A stretch of 5,611 nt of DNA from Actinomycetes bacterium (GTDB taxonomy: Bacteria > Actinomycetota > Actinomycetes > Actinomycetales > Cellulomonadaceae): NCBI GenBank assembly GCA_023412515.1, contig JAEYNO010000024.1, positions 1-5,611 on the forward strand, written 5' to 3'. Shown here in pieces: positions 1 through 5,611 of this stretch (its first letter is position 1; the number at the start of each line of letters is the position of its first letter). The position numbers and the translations under genes were made by a program. The notes beneath the pieces are model-generated. The model was not told the origin of the DNA and made no database searches. It saw nothing but the letters and a program-made list of their open reading frames with translations.

Positions 1-836
<836 letters not shown>

Positions 837-854
837 CGTCGCGCCCGGCGCATA

Positions 855-893
855 CGGCGGCGCCCCGGGGCTCTCCAGCCCGGGGCGCCGCCG
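855..893. terminator. 15-bp inverted repeat between convergent genes, probable bidirectional terminator
   Basis: The left arm CGGCGGCGCCCCGGG (855-869) and right arm CCCGGGGCGCCGCCG (879-893) are perfect reverse complements around a 9-base loop. The repeat lies 18 bases after the glyS stop and 47 bases from the stop of the convergent membrane-protein gene at 941. No T-run follows on either strand, as is common for actinobacterial intrinsic or hairpin-assisted terminators. Being symmetric and placed between converging genes, it most likely ends transcription from both sides. The structure is seen directly; the function is inferred. Confidence 0.8.
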
Positions 894-940
894 CGCGTAC
901 GACCGTCCGCGGATTTGCCGCCGCCGACGCGTCGGGTACG

Positions 941-1900
941 TCAGAGCGCGGCGCCCATCGCCCGCAACGCGTCGACCACCTCGTCGAGGGGCGCCTGGGG
1001 GAGCCATGCCCGGAGCTGCTCGCGGGTGACGGGCATGCCGTTGGCGTAGGTCGATCCGTCGTCGCCCACGAACACGAACCATGCGGCCCCGGACACCGTC
1101 GCACCCCGCGGCGCCTCGTTCGTGAGGTCGACGACCGAGCCGTCGCCGAGCACGGAGAAGAGCGTGGCGCCCGAGCCCGTGGGATCGGCGTACGTCGGGA
1201 CCTCGAAGACGTGACGGACGTCGCCCGCGGCGTCGGGCACGCCGTAGGACAGCGCGAGCGCGACCCGCGCGCCCGGCATCCACGCCGGGACCGCGCCGAC
1301 GGCGACCGCGACCGGTGCGGAGCGGGTCCCCATCCCGGTCAGGAGCATGGAGTCGTACCCCTGCGACGGCCCGTGGCCGAGCAGGTCGGCCTCGGCGTCC
1401 CAGGGTACGGTCACGGGCGTCAGGGTGGCGTCCGTGCTCGTCGTGGTGGCGACGGCGAACGGGATGTCGCGCCAGGACCCGTCGGGCGCCGGCGCGGGTC
1501 CCAGCACCAGGTGCGACGCACCGGCCGCGAGCCCGGTGCTCCACCAGATGTCGCCGCCCGGTCTCACCCACTCGGCCGGTGCCCGGGTCGCGCGCAGGGC
1601 AGGCGCCAGCGTGGCGAGGTCCGCCGCAGACGGGATCTCGGAGGCGGCGTCCGGCAGTGCGCCGGCGGGGTCCACCGGCATGCCGGCGGGTGGCACCGCA
1701 GCACCGCCACCCACGAGCACCGTGGCGGTGACCAGGGCCCCCGCGGCCACGGCCGTCACCCCGACGACGGCGGAGGCGCGGCGTCGTCGCCGCCTGCGAC
1801 CCAGGGTCATCGTGCTCACAGGGTCGAGCGACATCGGCGGCACCTGTGCGTCCGCAGACGTGCGCAGGCGGGTGACGAGCGCGTCGTCGGTGGTGGTCAT
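941..1900 (-). CDS. Single-pass membrane protein paired with an ECF sigma factor (putative sigma regulator)
   Basis: This is a 319-residue protein of unrecognised specific family. Residues 1-34 form a short hydrophilic N-terminus. Residues 35-41 are seven consecutive arginines, followed by one hydrophobic helix at about 43-66. The remaining ~250 residues are Ala/Gly/Pro/Asp-rich, contain no cysteine and should lie outside the membrane. The arginine run before the helix predicts an N-in, C-out topology. The ATG (1900-1898) overlaps the TGA of the sigma gene as ATGA and has a good Shine-Dalgarno sequence, which fixes the start and implies translational coupling. The position suggests it controls or is controlled by the sigma factor. 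However, no HxxxCxxC zinc anti-sigma motif is present, so calling it an anti-sigma factor is only inference from context. The exposed domain might sense or bind an envelope ligand, but nothing in the sequence shows which. The gene ends at 941, facing glyS. Confidence 0.88.
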   Translation of the reverse strand: MTTTDDALVTRLRTSADAQVPPMSLDPVSTMTLGRRRRRRRASAVVGVTAVAAGALVTATVLVGGGAAVPPAGMPVDPAGALPDAASEIPSAADLATLAPALRATRAPAEWVRPGGDIWWSTGLAAGASHLVLGPAPAPDGSWRDIPFAVATTTSTDATLTPVTVPWDAEADLLGHGPSQGYDSMLLTGMGTRSAPVAVAVGAVPAWMPGARVALALSYGVPDAAGDVRHVFEVPTYADPTGSGATLFSVLGDGSVVDLTNEAPRGATVSGAAWFVFVGDDGSTYANGMPVTREQLRAWLPQAPLDEVVDALRAMGAAL

Positions 1901-2487
1901 CGGGTTCCTCCCTGGTGGTCGTCGGCGTCGAGCAGGGCGCGCAGCGACGCGAGCGCGCGGGATGCGGTGGACTTCACGGTGCCGACGCTCACGCCCAGGT
2001 CGTCGGCGACCTCCTGCTCGGTCAGGCCGACCAGGTGGCGCAGCACCACCACGCGGCGCTGCCGCGCGGTGAGCGTCGCGAGCGCACGAACGACCTCGTC
2101 ACGGTCCTCGGCGCCTCCTGCGGGGGCGGCGACGGTCTCCGGCAGGTCGTCGGGCGCGGTGAGGACCTCACGGCGGCGTCGTCGCCACGTGTCCGTGCGC
2201 AGGTTCACGAGCGTGCGCCGAGCGTAGGCGGCCGGGTTGCCACCACGGACGCGCGGCCACGCCGTGTAGGTGCGCACCAGCGCCTGCTGCGCGAGCTCCT
2301 CGGCCCGGTGGGGGTCGCCGACCAGCAGCCACGCCGTGCGCAGCAGCTCCGGCGAGGCTGCGGCCATGAAGGCCGTGAACTCGTCGTCGTGCGTCAGGCG
2401 GGTCGCGGGTGCCGCCACCCGGGGGAGCACCCGGACGGACTCGGGCGGGAGCTCCTCGTGGGGAGGCTGCAGGCTCGTCGTGGTCAC
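1897..2487 (-). CDS. ECF RNA polymerase sigma factor, SigE-like family
   Basis: This 196-residue group 4 sigma factor would direct RNA polymerase to a dedicated set of promoters. Region 2 spans about residues 37-105: FTAFMAAASPELLRTAWLL, then the AEELAQQALVRTYTAWPRV helix that contacts the -10 element, then the basic WRRRRR segment. A short acidic/Ala linker (about 108-130) is followed by region 4 at 131-187. Region 4 has LTARQRRVVVLRHLVGLT and a helix-turn-helix ending SVGTVKSTASRALASLR, which should read the -35. Length and wording fit the actinobacterial SigE family (TIGR02983 style). There is no C-terminal SnoaL-type extension. The GTG at 2487 was chosen because an ECF-type promoter lies immediately upstream. 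Internal GTG codons at residues 20 and 24 are alternatives, and the ~36 residues before region 2 are longer than usual for the family, so a later start is possible. It is co-transcribed with the membrane-protein gene through a 4-base overlap. Its targets are unknown. Confidence 0.94.
   Translation of the reverse strand: MTTTSLQPPHEELPPESVRVLPRVAAPATRLTHDDEFTAFMAAASPELLRTAWLLVGDPHRAEELAQQALVRTYTAWPRVRGGNPAAYARRTLVNLRTDTWRRRRREVLTAPDDLPETVAAPAGGAEDRDEVVRALATLTARQRRVVVLRHLVGLTEQEVADDLGVSVGTVKSTASRALASLRALLDADDHQGGTR
1907..1912 (-). promoter_or_regulatory. Shine-Dalgarno sequence for the operon-internal membrane-protein gene
   Basis: On the minus strand GGGAGG is followed by AACCCG and then the ATG at 1900, a 6-base spacer. 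It lies inside the last codons of the sigma gene. It is the only clear ribosome-binding site before any gene start in this window and decides the start of the downstream gene. Confidence 0.85.
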
Positions 2488-2634
2488 ATCCCCTCAGACG
2501 CACGACGAGGCTCCGGGGTTGCGTCCCCGAGGATGCTCACCCCGACGGGCGTCACGTCGCCGGACGGCGTCGCACTGGACCTCGGCCGTGCCGGGCGGAC
2601 GTGGTGCCGGTCATCCACTTCGGGGCGCCGGCCG
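2488..2634. other. Intergenic region upstream of the sigma operon
   Basis: This is the longest non-coding stretch in the window (147 bases). Its sigma-proximal end holds the ECF-type promoter. The rest shows only short GC palindromes (for example CGCCG-GA-CGGCG near 2560-2571) and no convincing terminator after the upstream membrane-protein gene. Read-through from that gene into the sigma operon cannot be excluded. Confidence 0.5.
2495..2522 (-). promoter_or_regulatory. ECF-type promoter of the sigma-factor operon (possible autoregulation)
   Basis: On the minus strand GCAACC (2522-2517) is followed after exactly 16 bases by CGTC (2500-2497), then TG. An AAC core at -35 with CGTC at -10 and a 16-17 base spacer is the general form of promoters read by actinobacterial ECF sigma factors such as Streptomyces SigE. 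The predicted start of transcription is about 2489-2487, essentially at the GTG of the sigma gene. The motif and spacing are seen directly. That this sigma factor reads its own promoter is inference. Confidence 0.6.
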
Positions 2635-3297
2635 TCAGGTCCCCGGGACCGGGTTCCACGGACGCTCGACGGTGCCGATCCACCGCTGCGGGGCCGCGGC
2701 GGCGACGGCCTCGGCGGTGCTCCTCGCGACGTCCGCGGACGGCGCGAGGAACAGCCGGTAGCGCACGGGCGGCAGCCCCTCGACGGGGGCGGGGTCGGAC
2801 GGGACGTGCAGCAGCCGCCGCGACCGACCGCCGAGCGTCGCCTCGTCGGTCCAGATCTCGAGCGACCAGCCCTGCACGCCGATCAGCGCGTTGCCGATCG
2901 CGGCACCCGCGCTCAGAGCGACGGGCTTGCGCTTGTAGGACACCGCGACCGCGCCGACCTCGTCCCAGGACGCGAGCCGCACGCGGTCGTGGCCCTGCCA
3001 CCAGTCGAGGCCGTCGTGGTCGACGAGCAGCCCGGCGGGGCGGCGCAGGTGGCGCAGCGTCACGACGCCGCCCACGGCCACCGCGCCGAACAGCAGCACG
3101 CCGCAGACCAGCACGACCCGCGCGACGGCGATCGTGGTCGGGTCGTCGTTCTCCGACGTCAACGGTCCCGCGAGCATGGCGCCGCAGCCCGCCGCGAGCA
3201 GCGCTGCCAGCGCGACCCCCACGGTCAGCAGCGGCGTGGCGCCCCCGCGAAAGTCGATGCGCACGGCGCCGGGCGGGGGCGGGGGGAGGTCGGTCAC
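2635..3297 (-). CDS. Two-helix membrane protein with possible PH-like domain, function unknown
   Basis: This is a 220-residue protein I cannot assign to a named family. A Pro-rich N-terminus (MTDLPPPPPG) precedes two hydrophobic helices at about 22-45 and 57-81, separated by a short polar loop (TSENDDPTT). A cytoplasmic-looking C-terminal half follows. Residues 89-120 (GLLVDHDGLDWWQGHDRVRLASWDEVGAVAV) read like the first beta strands of a bacterial PH-like domain: a 'value-for-D-G-L' strand, a turn, then W-x-E-V. Residues 144-185 continue with alternating strands, and 188-204 form a likely closing helix. Many actinobacterial membrane proteins have this two-helix plus PH-like layout, but their functions are mostly unknown. 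The GTG at 3297 is supported by a promoter ending 6 bases before it (TTGTGA-18-TAGCGT) and by the lack of a Shine-Dalgarno sequence. The stop is TGA at 2637-2635. It lies on the same strand as the sigma operon but 147 bases away, so a functional link is unproven. Confidence 0.82.
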   Translation of the reverse strand: MTDLPPPPPGAVRIDFRGGATPLLTVGVALAALLAAGCGAMLAGPLTSENDDPTTIAVARVVLVCGVLLFGAVAVGGVVTLRHLRRPAGLLVDHDGLDWWQGHDRVRLASWDEVGAVAVSYKRKPVALSAGAAIGNALIGVQGWSLEIWTDEATLGGRSRRLLHVPSDPAPVEGLPPVRYRLFLAPSADVARSTAEAVAAAAPQRWIGTVERPWNPVPGT

Positions 3298-3303
3298 GCC
3301 GGG

Positions 3304-3333
3304 ACGCTAGCCGCGCCGTGCGCACCGTCACAA
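3304..3333 (-). promoter_or_regulatory. Sigma-70-type promoter of the two-helix membrane protein, leaderless
   Basis: On the minus strand TTGTGA (3333-3328) is followed after 18 bases by TAGCGT (3309-3304), a TAnnnT -10 hexamer. Six bases (CCCGGC) then lead directly to the GTG at 3297, placing the predicted +1 on the first base of the start codon. The -35 matches TTGACA at four of six positions. Confidence 0.65.
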
Positions 3334-3380
3334 CCGCGGCGGGGCGCGGGCGCGGGCCGTCGCGGGGACCGCGGCGGGGC
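3333..3380. repeat. 13-bp direct repeat in the divergent promoter region
   Basis: ACCGCGGCGGGGC occurs at 3333-3345 and again, identically, at 3368-3380, with a 35-base period. It lies between the divergent promoters of the membrane protein and dus. The first copy touches the outer end of the leftward -35; the second lies across the -35/spacer boundary of the rightward promoter. It may be an operator pair or simply low-complexity GC-rich sequence. Confidence 0.5.
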
Positions 3381-3393
3381 CGTGGGGGACAAT
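3365..3393 (+). promoter_or_regulatory. Predicted promoter of dus, leaderless
   Basis: GACAAT (3388-3393) fits the xAnnnT -10 pattern and sits exactly 6 bases before the GTG at 3400. A weak -35 candidate, GGGACC (3365-3370, sharing the GAC core), lies 17 bases upstream. The purine run GGGGGA at 3384-3389 could be a poor ribosome-binding site if transcription starts farther upstream, but its 10-base spacing is long. Confidence 0.55.
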
Positions 3394-3399
3394 GGGCGG

Positions 3400-4593
3400 G
3401 TGCCCGCGCCCACCTCCGCCCCCGCCTCGCCCGTGACCGGTGCGAGCCCGGCGCTGCCGCCGCTGCGCATCGGGCCGATCACGGTCGACACGCCCGTCGT
3501 GCTCGCGCCGATGGCGGGCGTCACGAACGCGGCGTTCCGGCGGTTGTGCCGCGAGTCGGGGGCCGGCCTGTACGTCGCGGAGATGCTCACGAGCCGCGCG
3601 CTGGTCGAGCGCAGCCCCGAGTCGTTCCGGATCATCGCGTTCGAGCCCGACGAGGTGCCGCGCTCGGTGCAGCTCTACGGCGTGGACCCGACGACGGTCG
3701 GTGCGGCGGTCCGGCTGCTGGTCGAGGAGGACCGCGCCGACCACGTCGACCTCAACTTCGGCTGCCCCGTGCCCAAGGTGACGCGCCGCGGCGGCGGCGC
3801 GGTGCTGCCGTGGAAGCGGGACCTGTTCGCGGCGATCGTCCGCGCGGCCGTCGACGCGGCCCGCCCGCACGGCGTGCCCGTGACCGTGAAGATGCGCAAG
3901 GGCATCGACGAGGACCACCTGACGTACGTCGAGGCCGGGCTCGTCGCGCAGGACGCGGGCGTCGCGGCCGTCGCGCTGCACGGGCGCACCGCCGCCGACT
4001 ACTACTCGGGCACGGCCGACTGGGACGCGATCGCGACCCTCAAGGAGGCCGTCACCGACATCCCGGTGCTCGGCAACGGCGACATCTGGTCGGCCGAGGA
4101 CGCGCTCGCGATGGTCGCGCACACGCGCTGCGACGGCGTCGTGGTGGGCCGAGGCTGCCAGGGCCGGCCGTGGCTGTTCGCCGACCTCGCGGCGGCGTTC
4201 GCGGGCTCCGACGCGCGCGTGCGGCCGGGGCTGCGCGAGGTCGCGCAGGTCGTCCGCCGGCACGCTGAGCTCATGGTCGACACCTTCGGCGACGAGGGGA
4301 AGGCGCTGCGCGAGATGCGCAAGCACATGGCCTGGTACCTCAAGGGCTACGTGGTCGGCGGCGAGACGCGCGCCCAGCTCGGGCTCGTGTCGTCGCTCGC
4401 GGAGCTCGACGACCGGCTCGCCGGGCTCGACCTCGACCAGCCGTACCCGGGCGAGGCCGCCGAGGGCCCGCGTGGCCGCGCCGGGTCACCCAAGCGCCCG
4501 ATCCTGCCGTACGGGTGGCTCGACTCGCGCGAGCTCTCGGACGAGTTCCGGCGCGACCTGCACGAGGCCGAGCTGTCCGTCTCGGGCGGCTGA
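3400..4593 (+). CDS. dusB: tRNA-dihydrouridine synthase, DusB-like
   Basis: This is a flavoenzyme that reduces specific uridines in the tRNA D-loop to dihydrouridine, using FMN and NAD(P)H. From the GTG at 3400 it is 397 residues, slightly long for the family because of a Pro/Ala-rich N-terminus (1-20) and a C-terminal tail. The FMN-binding start of the TIM barrel is at 32-43 (PVVLAPMAGVTN). The active-site loop DLNFGCPVPKV lies at 117-127, with Cys122 as the proton-donating cysteine. Further markers are VTVKMRKG (161-168), the HGRTAADYYSG loop (194-204), LGNGDIW (224-230) and the phosphate-binding VVVGRGCQGRPWLF (247-260). The helical tRNA-binding C-terminal domain follows, including LREMRKHMAWYLKG (303-316). 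All key residues are present. A GTG at 3433 is an alternative start. The 3400 start is preferred because a -10 hexamer sits 6 bases before it. The frame stays open far upstream, but that part is antisense to other genes and is not coding. The DusB subtype is by resemblance. Confidence 0.96.
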   Translation: MPAPTSAPASPVTGASPALPPLRIGPITVDTPVVLAPMAGVTNAAFRRLCRESGAGLYVAEMLTSRALVERSPESFRIIAFEPDEVPRSVQLYGVDPTTVGAAVRLLVEEDRADHVDLNFGCPVPKVTRRGGGAVLPWKRDLFAAIVRAAVDAARPHGVPVTVKMRKGIDEDHLTYVEAGLVAQDAGVAAVALHGRTAADYYSGTADWDAIATLKEAVTDIPVLGNGDIWSAEDALAMVAHTRCDGVVVGRGCQGRPWLFADLAAAFAGSDARVRPGLREVAQVVRRHAELMVDTFGDEGKALREMRKHMAWYLKGYVVGGETRAQLGLVSSLAELDDRLAGLDLDQPYPGEAAEGPRGRAGSPKRPILPYGWLDSRELSDEFRRDLHEAELSVSGG

Positions 4594-4599
4594 CCCCGG

Positions 4600-4656
4600 G
4601 CGTCGGCCACCGGCCCCGTGCCGCGGGGCGGGCCGGTCGCTCAGGCCGGCCGACGC
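4600..4656. terminator. Nested inverted repeats between convergent dus and methyltransferase genes
   Basis: An inner stem ACCGGCCC (4609-4616) / GGGCCGGT (4630-4637) with a 13-base loop fills the 47-base gap between the two stops. It is enclosed by an outer perfect 9-bp pair, GCGTCGGCC (4600-4608) / GGCCGACGC (4648-4656), whose right arm lies within the last codons of the methyltransferase gene. An alternative inner stem GCCCCG / CGGGGC is also possible. No T-run follows. It is probably a two-way transcription stop; the function is inferred. Confidence 0.65.
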
Positions 4657-5309
4657 GCGAGCAGGAACGCCTGCGCGTGCCTCTCGGGCGCCTCGGGCTC
4701 GCGCACGACCCGCGCCCGCACGTCGAGCCCGGCACGCGTGAGCACGCCGGCGAGGTCGTCCGGCCGCCAGAGCCACGCGTCCAGGTCGACGTCGTGCCCG
4801 TAGGCGCGGGACAGGTGCCGCGCGCCGTCGCCCGCCTGGACGCCGACCAGCAGGTGCCCGCCCGGTGCGAGCACCCGGTGCAGCTCGGCCGCGACGCCCG
4901 GCAGCTGCGCGGGCGGCACGTGGATCAGCGAGTACCAGGCCAGCACGCCGGCCTGTGACGCGTCGGCGTACGGCAGCGCGGCCAGCGACCCGACCGCGAA
5001 CGGCAGCGTCGGGTGCGCGCGTCGCGCGGCGGCCACCATCGCGGGCGACAGGTCGAGGCCGTGCGCCGCGAGTCCGAGCCCGGCGAGGTGCGCGGTCATG
5101 CGCCCCGCCCCGCACCCCACGTCCGCGACGGGGCCCGTCGTGCCGACGAGCGTCGCGAACGCCCCCACGGTCGCGAGGTCGAGGGGTGTCTCGGCCTCGG
5201 TGCCGGGCAGGAGCGCCGCGTACGCGTCGGCGACCGTGTCGTAGGCGACGCGCACGCGCGCGGCGTGCGCGTCCGGGTCGAGCGGTCCGGGGGCGGTCGT
5301 CGCGGGCAC
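4641..5309 (-). CDS. Class I SAM-dependent methyltransferase, substrate unknown
   Basis: This 222-residue soluble Rossmann-fold methyltransferase resembles the UbiE/Methyltransf_11/25 group. Residues 18-36 (RVRVAYDTVADAYAALLPG) are the usual N-terminal helix of this group. Motif I, VADVGCGAGR at 61-70, binds the methionine part of S-adenosylmethionine. The acidic residue for the ribose is D86 in HGLDLSPAMV. The adenine-side loop is VGSLAALPYAD (106-116). The post-beta4 region WYSLIHVPP (125-133) and the helix-strand ELHRVLAPGGHLLVGV (142-157) complete the fold. Later segments (WLWRPDDLAGVLTRAGL, 179-195) are typical of the beta6-beta7 cap. The sequence does not reveal the substrate. The GTG at 5309 has a TAGGCT -10 hexamer 6 bases upstream; a GTG at residue 19 is an alternative but would cut into the conserved helix. 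The gene diverges from the carboxylate-amine ligase across 62 bases and converges on dus, so it is probably transcribed alone. Confidence 0.92.
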   Translation of the reverse strand: MPATTAPGPLDPDAHAARVRVAYDTVADAYAALLPGTEAETPLDLATVGAFATLVGTTGPVADVGCGAGRMTAHLAGLGLAAHGLDLSPAMVAAARRAHPTLPFAVGSLAALPYADASQAGVLAWYSLIHVPPAQLPGVAAELHRVLAPGGHLLVGVQAGDGARHLSRAYGHDVDLDAWLWRPDDLAGVLTRAGLDVRARVVREPEAPERHAQAFLLARRPA

Positions 5310-5315
5310 CGGGAG

Positions 5316-5321
5316 AGCCTA
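5316..5321 (-). promoter_or_regulatory. Predicted -10 element of the methyltransferase gene, leaderless
   Basis: TAGGCT (5321-5316 on the minus strand) is a TAnnnT hexamer followed by CTCCCG and the GTG at 5309. This puts the predicted +1 on the start codon. No good -35 is visible 16-18 bases upstream, and there is no Shine-Dalgarno sequence. Confidence 0.5.
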
Positions 5322-5358
5322 CGCAGCGGCTCGGCGCGCGCACCCGCCCGCGGGGCAG

Positions 5359-5364
5359 CAGACT
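5359..5364 (+). promoter_or_regulatory. Possible -10 element of the carboxylate-amine ligase gene
   Basis: CAGACT fits xAnnnT and lies 7 bases before the GTG at 5372. No -35 is visible, and the first base departs from TAnnnT, so this is the weakest of the predicted promoters. No Shine-Dalgarno sequence precedes the GTG. Confidence 0.4.
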
Positions 5365-5371
5365 GCACGGC

Positions 5372-5611
5372 GTGCGGAGCATCGGTGTCGAGGAGGAGTA
5401 CCTGCTGGTCGACGGGCAGGGCGTGCCCACGGGTGTGGCCGACGCGGCCGTGCGCGCGTTCGAGCGCTCGGGCGGCGAGCAGGACCCGACGCCCGGCGGC
5501 GGACTCGAGCACGAGCTGCAGGAGCAGCAGGTCGAGACAGGGACGCCGCCGCGCGTCGACCTGGCCGACGTCGCCGACGAGGTGCGGGCGGGCCGGCGCC
5601 GGGCGTCGGAC
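5372..5611 (+). CDS. YbdK-type carboxylate-amine ligase (glutamate-cysteine ligase-like), N-terminal 80 residues
   Basis: The frame opens at GTG 5372 and runs to the window edge without a stop, giving 80 residues (80 exact codons). It begins VRSIGVEEEYLLVD, the GVEEE-hydrophobic-LVD signature of the GCS2/YbdK family. These are ATP-dependent ligases that join an amino acid carboxylate to an amine and are related to gamma-glutamylcysteine synthetase. The glutamates at 7-9 belong to the metal/ATP site in this family. Residues 46-60 (GLEHELQEQQVETGT) continue the signature, matching the usual 'E-hyd-x-x-x-Q-x-E-x-x-T' strand. Family members are usually about 360-400 residues, so most of the ATP-binding core lies beyond the window. 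Weak glutamate-cysteine ligase activity has been shown for the E. coli member, but the physiological substrate of most members is unknown. The start is well placed: the signature normally lies within the first few residues. The gene diverges from the methyltransferase. Confidence 0.9.
   Translation, partial: MRSIGVEEEYLLVDGQGVPTGVADAAVRAFERSGGEQDPTPGGGLEHELQEQQVETGTPPRVDLADVADEVRAGRRRASD

Noticed and set aside
1779..1798. Run of CG-rich triplets as a possible repeat element
   Set aside because: It is the coding sequence for the seven-arginine stretch before the membrane helix, so it is explained by the protein.
2168..2503. Minus-strand GTG-started frame (111 codons) beginning just upstream of the sigma gene
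   Set aside because: It begins upstream of the predicted transcription start and shadows the sigma frame without any domain of its own.
2545..2575. Short GC palindromes as a terminator for the PH-like gene
   Set aside because: The stems are only about 5 bp with a two-base loop or mismatches and no T-run. They are not distinguishable from GC-rich background.
2552..3331. Minus-strand frame overlapping the PH-like membrane protein
   Set aside because: Its Arg/Ala-rich translation has no domain. The other frame (2635-3297) has two clear membrane helices and an appropriate start with promoter.
1915..3399. Upstream extension of the dus frame to 1915, giving an 892-residue protein
   Set aside because: The extension is antisense to the sigma and PH-like genes, has a compositional Arg/Gly bias and no recognisable domain. 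A promoter and GTG at 3400 with family-typical length explain the gene better.
3328..4326. Minus-strand frame antisense to dus
   Set aside because: It lies opposite a gene with intact catalytic motifs. The translation is rich in Arg, His, Asp and Val, as expected from antisense GC-rich codons.
4486..5430. Minus-strand frame (314 codons) overlapping the methyltransferase
   Set aside because: It is an Arg/Ala/Gly-rich shadow of the methyltransferase, whose frame carries all SAM-binding motifs. It also overlaps the start of the carboxylate-amine ligase gene.

Overview
This window is GC-rich, gene-dense chromosome from what looks like a high-GC actinobacterium, probably Micrococcales and close to Cellulomonas. 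The evidence is the strong G/C third-position bias, five GTG starts among six visible starts, actinobacterial-style GlyRS and DusB sequences, and a SigE-family ECF sigma factor beside a membrane protein. The taxonomic placement is an inference from composition and protein style, not from a search.

Layout. Positions 1-836 (+) hold the C-terminal 277 residues of glycyl-tRNA synthetase. A 15-bp perfect inverted repeat (855-893) separates it from a convergent minus-strand pair. That pair reads from 2487 down to 941: an ECF sigma factor (1897-2487) and a single-pass membrane protein (941-1900), joined by an ATGA overlap. Further upstream on the same strand is a two-helix membrane protein with a possible PH-like domain (2635-3297). 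The tRNA-dihydrouridine synthase gene (3400-4593, +) diverges from it across a 102-base promoter region. It converges on a class I SAM methyltransferase (4641-5309, -), with nested inverted repeats between the two stops. The methyltransferase diverges from a truncated YbdK/GCS2-type carboxylate-amine ligase (5372 to the window edge, +).

Function. Two genes serve translation (GlyRS and Dus). The sigma/membrane pair looks like a self-contained signalling operon lying between them. The remaining three are ordinary accessory metabolism or envelope genes with unknown substrates. No stretch longer than 147 bases lacks a gene. No tRNA, rRNA, insertion sequence or CRISPR array was seen.

The most notable signal is at the gene starts. 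Four of the five GTG-started genes have an xAnnnT -10-like hexamer exactly 6 or 7 bases before the GTG. The fifth, the sigma gene, has an ECF-type GCAACC-16-CGTC promoter at the equivalent place. All five therefore look leaderless. The only gene with a clear Shine-Dalgarno sequence, and the only ATG start, is the operon-internal one. I see no evidence of a previously undescribed system here. The sigma/membrane pair and the uniform leaderless starts are the parts most worth testing.
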